Virus record (IMG/VR): IMGVR_UViG_3300031198_000007
Location: 1 to 31,901 of that record
From: a virus
Strand: one strand, 5' to 3'
DNA length: 31,901 bases
A program made the translations under genes and the position numbers. The notes below the pieces were generated by a model, which was not told the origin of the DNA, did no database searches, and worked only from the letters and a program-made list of their open reading frames with translations. Positions 24,545 to 30,780 of the stretch are shown piece by piece. Numbering within the stretch: position 1 is the first letter of the stretch; every line of letters begins with the position of its first letter.

Positions 24545-25344
24545 TTGTAGAGGTTCCCGTCGACCAGCCAGTAGGCGGCGGGAGCCGCGAGTTGGCGGCT
24601 CGACTCGGTGCCGCTGATGAAGCCGGTCGGGAACGCGCGGCTCGCCTGAGAGATCCAGCCCTGCGCGCCACCGCCGATCGGGTTGCCGACCAAGGAGACG
24701 CCCTGCTGCACGGTGGCGGGTGCCGCCCATGTGCCGGTGTCGGTGGTCGGACCGAAGTCGAAGGAGTTGTAGACCGCGATTAGGTTGGGGGTCGCGTTGG
24801 AGCCGGCGGTGAAGGTCGTGATCGTATCGTCGTCGCCGGTGCCGGTGTTGTCCTGATGCGCGCCCTGAACGAACTGGGTGGCGCCGATCAGGCGAAACAC
24901 GATGATGGAAATCGCTTCCAAAGCGGGGTCGTTGAGCGAGATGGTCAGGTTGGCGGTCGCGGTCGCGCTGACCAAGAGGACGAACGTGTCGGTCAGGATG
25001 ACGCTGTTGCCGCCCGGGTTGGTCTGCGCGAGTGGGGTCGCGCCCCACGTGACGCTCGGGAACACCGCGAGTGTTCCGTCATTGGCGGCGGCGACGTAGC
25101 AGCATAGGAGCGTGCCAGCCTGTACGGTCAGGTTCATGACCGAGAGCGTGATCGAGGTGCCGCTGCCGGTATCGGTGCCGATCGCCTCGTAGACGAGCGG
25201 TGTCACGACCGCGCCCCCCGCGCCTTCGACGTAGCCCGAGAGGACCACCTCGCCGAAGGGCTTGCGCTCGAAGCTGCAACGCGGGCAGCGCGCCCCCTGT
25301 AGCGGAGCACCGCAGTAGTTGCAGGTCTGGGGCCAGTTACTCAT
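24541..25344 (-). CDS. Virion beta-sandwich protein with N-terminal zinc ribbon
   Basis: A 267-residue protein. Residues 8-23 (CNYCGAPLQGARCPRC) are a compact CxxC-x8-CxxC zinc ribbon. The rest is a Thr/Val/Gly-rich beta domain (VYEAIGTDTGSGTSITLSVM, TLLCCYVAAANDGT, VSATATANLTISL) that matches the style of phage structural and head-fibre beta-sandwich proteins with 'tGsgTsit-sv' strands. It could be a head decoration or surface-binding protein, and thus a candidate substrate of the nearby sugar-transfer enzymes. Location between the transferases and terminase is unusual for a tail protein. Overlaps both neighbours. Confidence 0.6.
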   Translation of the reverse strand: MSNWPQTCNYCGAPLQGARCPRCSFERKPFGEVVLSGYVEGAGGAVVTPLVYEAIGTDTGSGTSITLSVMNLTVQAGTLLCCYVAAANDGTLAVFPSVTWGATPLAQTNPGGNSVILTDTFVLLVSATATANLTISLNDPALEAISIIVFRLIGATQFVQGAHQDNTGTGDDDTITTFTAGSNATPNLIAVYNSFDFGPTTDTGTWAAPATVQQGVSLVGNPIGGGAQGWISQASRAFPTGFISGTESSRQLAAPAAYWLVDGNLYK

Positions 25345-25546
25345 CGGGGATCTTCTGCGGGGGCGGGCCGAACGCCTGCGCCTCGCCGTCCTTGTAGACG
25401 ATCACACCCCAGTCGTGCGGACCGTTCTCGGGACGCGCGTCCACACACCAGTAGTCGGCCCCCTCGGCCGGGCGGCGCGTCTGGACGTCCTCGCACGAGT
25501 AGACGAGCGACGCCCCGCAACGGCATTTGGTCTTCCACGCGCTCAT
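25337..25546 (-). CDS. Small Cys-motif hypothetical protein, 69 aa
   Basis: Product of ATG 25546 with GAGAGG eight bases upstream. Short: KCRCGASLVYSCEDVQTRRP then DYWCVDARPENGPHDWGVIV. Four Cys with nearby His suggest a small zinc-stabilised fold. Its last codons overlap the next start by 8 bp. Unknown function. Confidence 0.6.
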   Translation of the reverse strand: MSAWKTKCRCGASLVYSCEDVQTRRPAEGADYWCVDARPENGPHDWGVIVYKDGEAQAFGPPPQKIPDE

Positions 25547-25548
25547 CG

Positions 25549-26289
25549 CTACATCCTCTCCCGAACCGCCTTCACGATACGCTTGCGCTCGGTGATGCAC
25601 CAGCGCGCGAAGCGCTCGCAGTCCTCGGCCGGCAGCCCGCTGGAGCCGAGGGTGGGCTGGTAGTCGTGGATGACCTCGACGTCGGAGGTCTTGGCGTACA
25701 CCATGCGGGTCGCGTCGCCGACCAGTTCCATCGCGGTGTCCCAGTACCACGCGTGCGCCGACGAGGGAATGGCGTAGTAGCCGATCGCCCCGACCATGTT
25801 CGCCGAGAGGGCGTAGAAGTTGATGTACTCGGCGTGGCCGCCGTCGTGGGCAAGCCCAACCACGCCGATCTGGTTGGGGAAGCCGTGGATGGTGCGGATC
25901 AGGTACTGGTCCCAGCCGGCTGGTCTGATCGTGGAGTCGTCGGTCATGTAGGTGAAGATGTTCGCCTGTGGGAACAGGCGGCGCAGCCCCGCCTCGGGGT
26001 GCTCGCCGTGGACGGCTTGGCAGAGCGTGTTGATTGCGTTCACGGGTCCGAAGCGCGGGCCAATCACGATCGTGAAGCGCGGGTCGGAGTCGCGCACGCG
26101 CAGGTAGGTGTTGTTCCCGGGCTTGTCGACCCGCACGACATGCGCCGGCAGCCCCTCGTAGAGCGCTTCCTGATCGGCGTCGACGTAGGCGAGGACGCAC
26201 GCCCGCGAGGTGTCGCGCACCGACTCCCACGCCTTCAGGAGCAATTCGGGCCGGTTGCGGCTCGGGATCAGGACGACGACTTCGTTCAT
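25549..26289 (-). CDS. GT2-like glycosyltransferase A
   Basis: A 246-residue protein from ATG 26289 (ATGA overlap). The N-terminal strand-loop VVVLIPSRNRPELLLKAWES, the acidic YVDADQEA and the central YMTDDSTIRPAGWDQYLI pattern match GT-A fold GT2 transferases (nucleotide-sugar strand and a D-D metal site). The C-terminal part has DVEVIHDYQP and a basic tail. It is a clear paralogue of the next gene (shared P-S-R-x-R-P-E, a DD metal box and GWD). It presumably transfers sugar residues to an unknown acceptor. Confidence 0.75.
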   Translation of the reverse strand: MNEVVVLIPSRNRPELLLKAWESVRDTSRACVLAYVDADQEALYEGLPAHVVRVDKPGNNTYLRVRDSDPRFTIVIGPRFGPVNAINTLCQAVHGEHPEAGLRRLFPQANIFTYMTDDSTIRPAGWDQYLIRTIHGFPNQIGVVGLAHDGGHAEYINFYALSANMVGAIGYYAIPSSAHAWYWDTAMELVGDATRMVYAKTSDVEVIHDYQPTLGSSGLPAEDCERFARWCITERKRIVKAVRERM

Positions 26290-26939
26290 CGCAGCACCGC
26301 CCGCAACTTCGCGAGGTCGGCGGCGAAGTCCTGCGTGATGTAGGCCAAGAACTCGTAGACGTCGGCGCGCGCGGCTTCCTGATAGCCGTCTCGGCGGACG
26401 ACGTGATGGACCACCGCCTCGGGCGCGATCTGTGTGATGCGATTCAACGCGATCGCGAGCACTTCGATGACGGTGTCGACGCAAAAGTTCTTCAGGCGCG
26501 GACACTCCAGCCAGCCGAGGGTCTCGATCCAGCGCCGCGAGACGCACGGGAAGTTCACGTGCGGCAGGCCGTTGTCGGAGGCGAGATGCACGCAGCCGAT
26601 GTCGTCTCCGAAAGCATCCATCGCGGCGATCACCTCGGCGTCCCAGCCCTTGCGCGTGAACGTGCAGTCGTCGGCGGTGACGAGAAACATCCGATACGTC
26701 TCTCCGAAGCTGTGCGCCAGCGCGTTGACCGCGCCGACGCGGCCGACCGGAGCGCCGATGACGGTGAACACCCGGTCCTTGTATTCGAGGTGAGACCACG
26801 AATCCCAGTAAGCGGCGAGGTCGTCCACGTCGTTGTATATCAGGACGTCCGCACGGCTCGTCGTGAGCGCGGTCGCGATCATGGTGTGCAACGCCTCGGG
26901 GCGCCCGCGCGAGGGACAGACGATCGCGAGTGGCTTCAT
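26286..26939 (-). CDS. GT2-like glycosyltransferase B
   Basis: A 217-residue protein from ATG 26939 (ATGA overlap with the FkbM gene). Opening LAIVCPSRGRPEALHTMIAT, acidic YNDVDDLAAY and FLVTADDCTFTRKGWDAEV are the same landmarks as its downstream neighbour, in the same order, so the pair likely arose by duplication and divergence. Both are short GT-A domains without a membrane segment. C-terminus ends in a helix (DFAADLAKLRAVLR). Confidence 0.75.
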   Translation of the reverse strand: MKPLAIVCPSRGRPEALHTMIATALTTSRADVLIYNDVDDLAAYWDSWSHLEYKDRVFTVIGAPVGRVGAVNALAHSFGETYRMFLVTADDCTFTRKGWDAEVIAAMDAFGDDIGCVHLASDNGLPHVNFPCVSRRWIETLGWLECPRLKNFCVDTVIEVLAIALNRITQIAPEAVVHHVVRRDGYQEAARADVYEFLAYITQDFAADLAKLRAVLR

Positions 26940-27532
26940 CGGACGTAGATCCAGTCGAACTCCATGTGCTCGACCATGCGATAGCCGTGGGGTGCTAAGT
27001 GGGCGGCGATCGCCTGCTGGTCTTCATCGGCGACCGACTCGACGATGAACGCCTTCGGCAACCAGTGCCCGATGTCGAGCCCCTTCAAGACATCGAGTTC
27101 GGTGTGCTCGACGTCGATGCTGACCAAGTCGAGGCGCGGAAAGGCGTGCTTCTCCAGAAGCTGATCGAGCGTTCGCACGTTGATGATGTGCCGGTTGTAG
27201 AAGTGCTTGGAGTCGCTATAGCGCAACGAAGACTCCGACATCGGGGCGGCGGGGTTGACGTAGAAATAGGCGTCGTCCTGCGACGCGGCGCCCGCCGCAC
27301 AGATTTCAACCAACGTGCGGCGCTTGCGTAGCACGTCCTCGTACTCCGAGTTCGCTTCGATGCACAGCACGGTCCAGCCACGCACCTCGGCGGCGATCGT
27401 GTTGCTGTTGAACCAGCCGTCGTTGGCACCCGCGTCGATCGCGTATCCACTATCGAGCGGCAGGTTGTTGAAGACCCACTGCTCCTGTCCGGCGCTCGAA
27501 TAGTGCGTACGGCCCCGAAAAAGCCGAATCAC
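26936..27532 (-). CDS. FkbM-family methyltransferase
   Basis: A 198-residue SAM methyltransferase from GTG 27532 (GTGA overlap). Motif I reads AIDAGANDGWFNSNT (31-45), followed by TVLCIEANSEYEDVLRKRR, and the family element LVSIDVEHTELDVLKGLD near 140-157. FkbM-type enzymes usually O-methylate sugars or polyketides, and in phages and surface-polysaccharide clusters they cap glycans. It starts a three-gene transferase run (FkbM, GT2, GT2). Confidence 0.85.
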   Translation of the reverse strand: MIRLFRGRTHYSSAGQEQWVFNNLPLDSGYAIDAGANDGWFNSNTIAAEVRGWTVLCIEANSEYEDVLRKRRTLVEICAAGAASQDDAYFYVNPAAPMSESSLRYSDSKHFYNRHIINVRTLDQLLEKHAFPRLDLVSIDVEHTELDVLKGLDIGHWLPKAFIVESVADEDQQAIAAHLAPHGYRMVEHMEFDWIYVR

Positions 27533-27747
27533 GCAGGCGGCTCGAAAGTGTCGATCGTCAGGATGACGGTCGAGAGGCTGCCCGGCATTCCGCCGATCAG
27601 GGGCTTGATCGCGTCCAACGCGGCGTTCGGATTCGCCGCGGAGGCGACGTTGTCGATGACGCCGTCGGTGGTGTCGAGCCGGTCGAACGTCCACGTCCAG
27701 CCGGCGGGGTTTGCGACCTTGAAGATCTTAGCCTGTGCGCGTGCCAT
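27529..27747 (-). CDS. Small hypothetical protein, 72 aa
   Basis: Product of ATG 27747 with AGGAGG close upstream. Starts MARAQAKIFKVANPAGWTWT and contains NPNAALDAIKPLIGGMPGSL. A beta-rich, non-membrane small protein of unknown family. Stop TGA overlaps the FkbM GTG, so the two are coupled; it shares a 14-nt start context with the portal gene. Confidence 0.6.
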   Translation of the reverse strand: MARAQAKIFKVANPAGWTWTFDRLDTTDGVIDNVASAANPNAALDAIKPLIGGMPGSLSTVILTIDTFEPPA

Positions 27748-27943
27748 CCGTGGCCTCCTTGCCAGTCTGTCGGATTTGAATCTGGGGCGTGCTCGCGGAG
27801 AGCGTTTTTTCGGCGTGGTTCAAGAGGTCGACGATCCGGTCGATGATCTCGGGGTCGGTGGATGACGGGTAGCTTGTGCTCGGAATTCCGCGCGAGCCGT
27901 CGAACGCGAGCCAGCCGCCCTCAATCGCGATGCGCTGCCACAT
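27728..27943 (-). CDS. Small hypothetical protein, 71 aa
   Basis: ATG 27943 is chosen because GGAGG lies seven bases upstream; a start nine codons earlier (27970) is possible. Reads WQRIAIEGGWLAFDGSRGIP, then EIIDRIVDLLNHAEKTL. Helical second half with a disordered tail. Overlaps both neighbours. Unknown function. Confidence 0.55.
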   Translation of the reverse strand: MWQRIAIEGGWLAFDGSRGIPSTSYPSSTDPEIIDRIVDLLNHAEKTLSASTPQIQIRQTGKEATDGTRTG

Positions 27944-28079
27944 CGGCGTCCTCCAGTGAAATGAGTTCATCGACGATCTTGTTGAGACCCTCGTCCCGCC
28001 CGTCGATCCCCCAGATCGGGTCGATGGGGTAGAACACGAGCCTCGCCCACAGCCACTTCTTCCGCAACCACCGCGTCAC
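27921..28079 (-). CDS. Small hypothetical protein, 52 aa
   Basis: GTG 28079 is in a GTGA overlap. Strongly basic, aromatic N-terminus (TRWLRKKWLWARLVFYPIDP) then an acidic end. It may sit on a membrane or bind nucleic acid. No family recognised. Confidence 0.5.
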   Translation of the reverse strand: MTRWLRKKWLWARLVFYPIDPIWGIDGRDEGLNKIVDELISLEDADVAAHRD

Positions 28080-28318
28080 GTGATCTTCACGCGCGGATCG
28101 ACGCGCGCCTTCCCGCTCGCCGCGGCGTCCGCGAGGCACTGGTCGATCTCGGTCATCAAGCGATTGCGTTCGAGATTGAGATTCACCGAGCGCGCGACGG
28201 TTTCGGGGCCGACGCCGGTGCCGTTGGTATTAGCCTTATGCAGTTCGTCTTGTACGAACCACAGTTTGATATTCGTGATTGAGAGGCGGTCGACGAGGTC
28301 GCCGAGGGTGTGGCTCAC
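28076..28318 (-). CDS. Conserved-looking 80-aa protein often seen near glycosyltransferases
   Basis: GTG 28318 (GTGA overlap). HTLGDLVDRLSITNIKLWFV and LNLERNRLMTEIDQCLADAA follow a recurrent pattern I have seen in short helical proteins encoded near glycosyltransferases in phages and bacteria (LgdLiDrLSI-NiKlW, then L-R-N-LieEID). I cannot name the family with certainty. Four genes downstream the FkbM/GT2 block begins, which fits that association. Confidence 0.6.
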   Translation of the reverse strand: MSHTLGDLVDRLSITNIKLWFVQDELHKANTNGTGVGPETVARSVNLNLERNRLMTEIDQCLADAAASGKARVDPRVKIT

Positions 28319-28548
28319 TTCTTGGGCTCCCAGCCGTGGGGGGCAGATCGAATGTCCATTTCGGTGATGCGCTCGTGGGTGTCTTCGGCGGCGCCGCCAA
28401 CCTCGTCGGCGCACTGATCGCGCGTCCATTCCATCTGCCGGATGCACTCGCGGACGATCGGCATCCAGAAGTCGCGGTCGTCTTCGGGGTCGAGCCCGTG
28501 GGTGGTTTCGCGGATCTTGTCGTAGAGCGCGTCTTCGAGGTTTTCCAC
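28315..28548 (-). CDS. Small acidic hypothetical protein, 77 aa
   Basis: GTG 28548 follows GGGAG at a six-base spacing. Acidic, helical (ENLEDALYDKIRETTHGLDP, ECIRQMEWTRDQCADEVGGA). It is the first gene after the only sizeable gap (about 90 bp) in the leftward operon between 30452 and 16087, with a promoter candidate upstream. Function unknown. Confidence 0.6.
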   Translation of the reverse strand: MENLEDALYDKIRETTHGLDPEDDRDFWMPIVRECIRQMEWTRDQCADEVGGAAEDTHERITEMDIRSAPHGWEPKK

Positions 28549-28569
28549 GCGGGGCTCCCGGGAATTGGA

Positions 28570-28614
28570 GCGGGGGCCGGTTCCCTCGGAGCGTTGTCAC
28601 CACCGGACCCCCGC
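28570..28614 (-). promoter_or_regulatory. Inverted repeat in the leader of the 28548 gene
   Basis: GCGGGGGCCGGT (28570-28581) pairs with ACCGGACCCCCGC (28602-28614), a 12-bp stem with a single bulged base and a 20-nt loop. It lies between the promoter candidate and the first start codon, so on the leftward strand it would be in the 5' leader. It could be an operator or RNA leader structure. Confidence 0.5.
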
Positions 28615-28635
28615 GATGTGCAGGTGACGAATTGA

Positions 28636-28665
28636 ATGCTAATCCTTGGGATCGGGGGTGGTCAA
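28636..28665 (-). promoter_or_regulatory. Candidate sigma-70 promoter for the head operon
   Basis: On the leftward strand TTGACC (28665-28660, five of six to consensus) and TAGCAT (28641-28636, four of six) are separated by 18 bp, just upstream of the 90-bp gap before 28548. It overlaps the end of the previous coding sequence. A moderate match found by eye. Confidence 0.4.
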
Positions 28666-28989
28666 GGACTCGATCGCGTGCTGGAGCTTGGCGTGGGCCT
28701 GCTCGGCCTTGTGCACCATGCGCGCGTGGCCGGCTTCGGCTTCGTCCCACGTGGGGTAGCGGTCCATGTCTTGATCGGTGGGGCCGCCGAAGGTCATCGA
28801 CTCGAACCAGAAGTCGCCGGATCCGGTCCACCAGTGGTTGAGCCCGAGGAAGACGGTCGAGACGTGGATGCCTTCGGCGACGTCGGTGCGCGCGACCCGG
28901 CGATCGCGCTCGAAGTTGCGCGCCCACTCGTCGCTGTCGCACGGGACAACGTTCTTCCCGTCGAGCTTCCCGTAGAGCATCCGCTTCAT
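28639..28989 (-). CDS. Conserved phage hypothetical protein, 116 aa
   Basis: ATG 28989 (ATGA overlap); a longer frame upstream is a shadow. The core HVSTVFLGLNHWWTGSG then WFESMTFGG and RYPTWDEAEAGHARMV is the fingerprint of a common phage protein family (VSTVFLGLdH, fETMvFgG, Y-TWdEAe-GH). Its function is not established. C-terminal helix is charged. Expected to be expressed with the replication initiator group. Confidence 0.75.
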   Translation of the reverse strand: MKRMLYGKLDGKNVVPCDSDEWARNFERDRRVARTDVAEGIHVSTVFLGLNHWWTGSGDFWFESMTFGGPTDQDMDRYPTWDEAEAGHARMVHKAEQAHAKLQHAIESLTTPDPKD

Positions 28990-29384
28990 GTCGCGACCCA
29001 GCGGCCGGCTCTCCAGCCGGCGCCTTGGAGCGCGCCGCGGCCGGAGCGCTTGACGGCTTCTTCGGCGCTGGAGGACGTCGGAACGAGGGGCCAATCGTCG
29101 TAACTGTCGAAAGCGACCCACAGGTAGCGGTTCGGGAACGCGAGGGCGTAGCGCTCGTCGATGACCGCGGCGAGGTCGGCCGGCGACAAGTTCGACGCTT
29201 CGCGCGTCCGGATCAGGATCCGGATGTGGGTCTCCGACTCGCTCTCTACGTCCGCGTGTGGGTTCCACCCTCCGTTCAGGGTGAACGATCCGCGGGATTT
29301 GGACTCACCATACTTGGAGGGTGGTCGGCGAGCCGTACGGCGATCCTCGGGCTCTTGGGAGGGTTCGAAGAAATCATCCGCCAT
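28986..29384 (-). CDS. Hypothetical protein, 132 aa
   Basis: ATG 29384 with GGAGA upstream. N-terminal third is polar and disordered (ADDFFEPSQEPEDRRTARRP). Middle has THIRILIRTREASNLSPADL and AVIDERYALAFPNRYLWVAF; the end is basic. Unknown family. Confidence 0.55.
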   Translation of the reverse strand: MADDFFEPSQEPEDRRTARRPPSKYGESKSRGSFTLNGGWNPHADVESESETHIRILIRTREASNLSPADLAAVIDERYALAFPNRYLWVAFDSYDDWPLVPTSSSAEEAVKRSGRGALQGAGWRAGRWVAT

Positions 29385-29604
29385 TTTCGGGGATCTCCGG
29401 CTCGTAGCGCTGTTTCAGGCTTTGGGGTTTCATCGTGAAGGGGATGCGGTCTTCGGTGGCGCACTGGATTTCGGTCCGGGTGCCTTGGGCGGGGCAGAGG
29501 GTGCCGTCCGAGTCGAGTTGGAGGACTTGGATGCGTTCGTGGCCGGGGCCGAAGCCGGGCTTACGGCGCCAGAAGTGCCAGCTAGAGACGAAATTGGGGC
29601 TCAT
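29374..29604 (-). CDS. Small hypothetical protein, 76 aa
   Basis: ATG 29604 (ATGA overlap with the initiator stop) rather than the earlier in-frame Met at 29661, which sits inside the initiator gene. Reads SPNFVSSWHFWRRKPGFGPG, then LDSDGTLCPAQGTR. One or two Cys, polar. Its end overlaps the next gene by 11 bp. Unknown function. Confidence 0.55.
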   Translation of the reverse strand: MSPNFVSSWHFWRRKPGFGPGHERIQVLQLDSDGTLCPAQGTRTEIQCATEDRIPFTMKPQSLKQRYEPEIPENGG

Positions 29605-30452
29605 GTCGCGACTCCGTTCAGCGCGGGCGGTGGATCCAAGAAAGCGGCCCCGGAGAGCCACGAACTCGGATGGGGGACGAATTGGAGTTCAGTCTTGCTA
29701 TCCGCGTAGTGATTGGCCCAGTCAGCGGCCCGGTCACAGATCATGTCTTCGGTCCATGTTGGATGCCTGCGAAGGGCGCTATGCCACGCGACGTTCGCGA
29801 AATGCCGCTTGACGCGCCGCGGCCAGATCTTCTCGTAGAACTCGACGAAGCGCTCGGTCTCGGCGACGCCGACGAGCGAGCGTGACGTCCGCGGCTTCTT
29901 CGGCGGCTTCGCAGATGCGGAGCTATCAGGAAAAAGAGTCGTCAGAACCTCCGGTTCGGACAAGTCTTTTGACTCTAATGCTTCTGCTTCTGCTTCTGCT
30001 TCTGCTTGGGTGGACATTCCACATTGGTCCACAGTTGTCCACGCGCGTCCACGTCCGTCATCACGTGTCATCACGTCCTGCTGACGCGTGGCTGACCGCG
30101 CGCGGGCCTTCGACTCGCGGTACTGGCGCTTGCGCGTCTCCTTGTCGCGGATCTCCCGGTATTTCATGTAGTTGACGATCTGCCAGCCCCACGAGCGGTG
30201 CTCGTCGAGCCGAACGATCCGCCGCCCGCCGGCCTCCCCGGTCCGACTCTCCGGATCCTCCGCCTCCAACACCACGATCGCCCCCCGCACCTGCTCCAAA
30301 GGGATCCCGGTCCGCGCCGCGATCGCCTGCGGCGTCAAGTCCAAGACCCCATCGTCCGTCGCGCTCGCGATCATGAAGACGAAAACCGACCACGCCGGCC
30401 AGTCCGTCGCCAACGTCCCGTCCCACAAGCTCACGAAAATCTTCCCGAACAC
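29601..30452 (-). CDS. Phage replication initiator / helicase-loader-like protein
   Basis: A 283-residue protein with GTG 30452 start and GGGAGG six bases upstream. N-terminal winged-helix domain (residues 1-95): KIFVSLWDGTLATDWPAWSV, LTPQAIAARTGIPLEQVRGA and WQIVNYMKYREIRDKE. A disordered linker (about 115-195) includes AEAEAEAEA (150-158). C-terminal domain (200-275): FVEFYEKIWPRRVKRHFANV, AWHSALRRH and FVPHPSSWLSGAAF. This is the RepO/DnaT-like organisation seen in phage replication organisers. Its own linker-coding DNA holds phased repeats typical of an origin. First gene of the leftward unit. Confidence 0.8.
   Translation of the reverse strand: MFGKIFVSLWDGTLATDWPAWSVFVFMIASATDDGVLDLTPQAIAARTGIPLEQVRGAIVVLEAEDPESRTGEAGGRRIVRLDEHRSWGWQIVNYMKYREIRDKETRKRQYRESKARARSATRQQDVMTRDDGRGRAWTTVDQCGMSTQAEAEAEAEALESKDLSEPEVLTTLFPDSSASAKPPKKPRTSRSLVGVAETERFVEFYEKIWPRRVKRHFANVAWHSALRRHPTWTEDMICDRAADWANHYADSKTELQFVPHPSSWLSGAAFLDPPPALNGVAT
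29980..30007 (-). repeat. GCTTCT hexanucleotide tandem repeat
   Basis: Four perfect copies of GCTTCT (29980-30003) and a partial fifth (to 30007) encode the AEAEAEAEA linker of the initiator on the opposite strand. Copy changes would stay in frame. It borders the phased array at 30010. Confidence 0.9.
30010..30076 (-). repeat. Iteron-like 10-bp phased array inside the initiator gene
   Basis: GTGGAC at 30010 (inverted), then TTCCAC at 30017, GTCCAC at 30027, 30037 and 30047, then two exact tandem GTCATCACGT at 30057-30066 and 30067-30076. Starts are spaced exactly 10 bp, one helical turn. A 10-bp period cannot come from codon repetition, which would need multiples of three, and the encoded residues 126-148 show no repeat. 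The lambda O gene places its origin in this same linker position. Confidence 0.7.
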
Positions 30453-30605
30453 CGAAACCTCCCTGTCAGGGTGAGTCAGAGCGGCGGCCGGGCTTGATTC
30501 CGGCTCGTGTAGTGGGCCTCCAAACAGCCGGACACTTCCAGAGCATCACCACGCGCGCCAGTCCGGGTCGCGCTGCGTGTCCTTCCACGCCGCGCCGCTC
30601 ATTTC

Positions 30606-30619
30606 GTGGACACGTCCAC
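30606..30619. promoter_or_regulatory. Palindrome GTGGAC-AC-GTCCAC upstream of the initiator
   Basis: A perfect 6-bp inverted repeat with a 2-nt centre, 154 bp upstream of the initiator start. Its half-site GTCCAC is the repeat unit of the array at 30027-30052, consistent with one protein binding both sites. Confidence 0.55.
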
Positions 30620-30690
30620 ACTCTACCACCACGCGAGTGCGTAGCAAGAGCAGAATTGTATAGGTCCGCCACCGTGCGGAGACCCAGCCT

Positions 30691-30727
30691 CGCGCGTACG
30701 CGTACATACACGCGCGCGCACGCGCGC
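30691..30727. repeat. Alternating purine-pyrimidine tract, 37 bp (Z-DNA prone)
   Basis: Every base alternates pyrimidine and purine from 30691 to 30727 (CG-rich with TA, CA steps, beginning CGCGCGTACGCG). CG-rich tracts of this kind are the sequences most able to flip to left-handed Z-DNA under negative supercoiling. Confidence 0.8.
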
Positions 30728-30739
30728 CCGGCGAAAGAC

Positions 30740-30754
30740 TCTACGCAGCGTAGA
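30740..30754. repeat. Perfect inverted repeat TCTACGC-A-GCGTAGA
   Basis: Two 7-bp arms around a single central base. A third partial copy, TCTACGC, follows at 30756-30762. Operator-like arrangement between the two alternating tracts. Confidence 0.6.
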
Positions 30755-30762
30755 TTCTACGC

Positions 30763-30780
30763 CGCGCGTACGCGCGCGCG
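30763..30780. repeat. Second alternating tract, 18 bp
   Basis: Perfect pyrimidine-purine alternation over 18 bp (CGCGCGTACGCGCGCGCG), 36 bp after the first tract ends. Confidence 0.75.

Noticed and set aside
22121-28562. Recurring GGCTCCCGG string (3301, about 22121, 28554)
   Set aside because: A 9-mer repeated three times is not surprising in a genome this GC-rich; no shared context.
30641-30690. TATACAAT-like element on the minus strand near 30655 as the initiator promoter
   Set aside because: A -10-like hexamer is present but no -35 at a suitable distance; left as unresolved.
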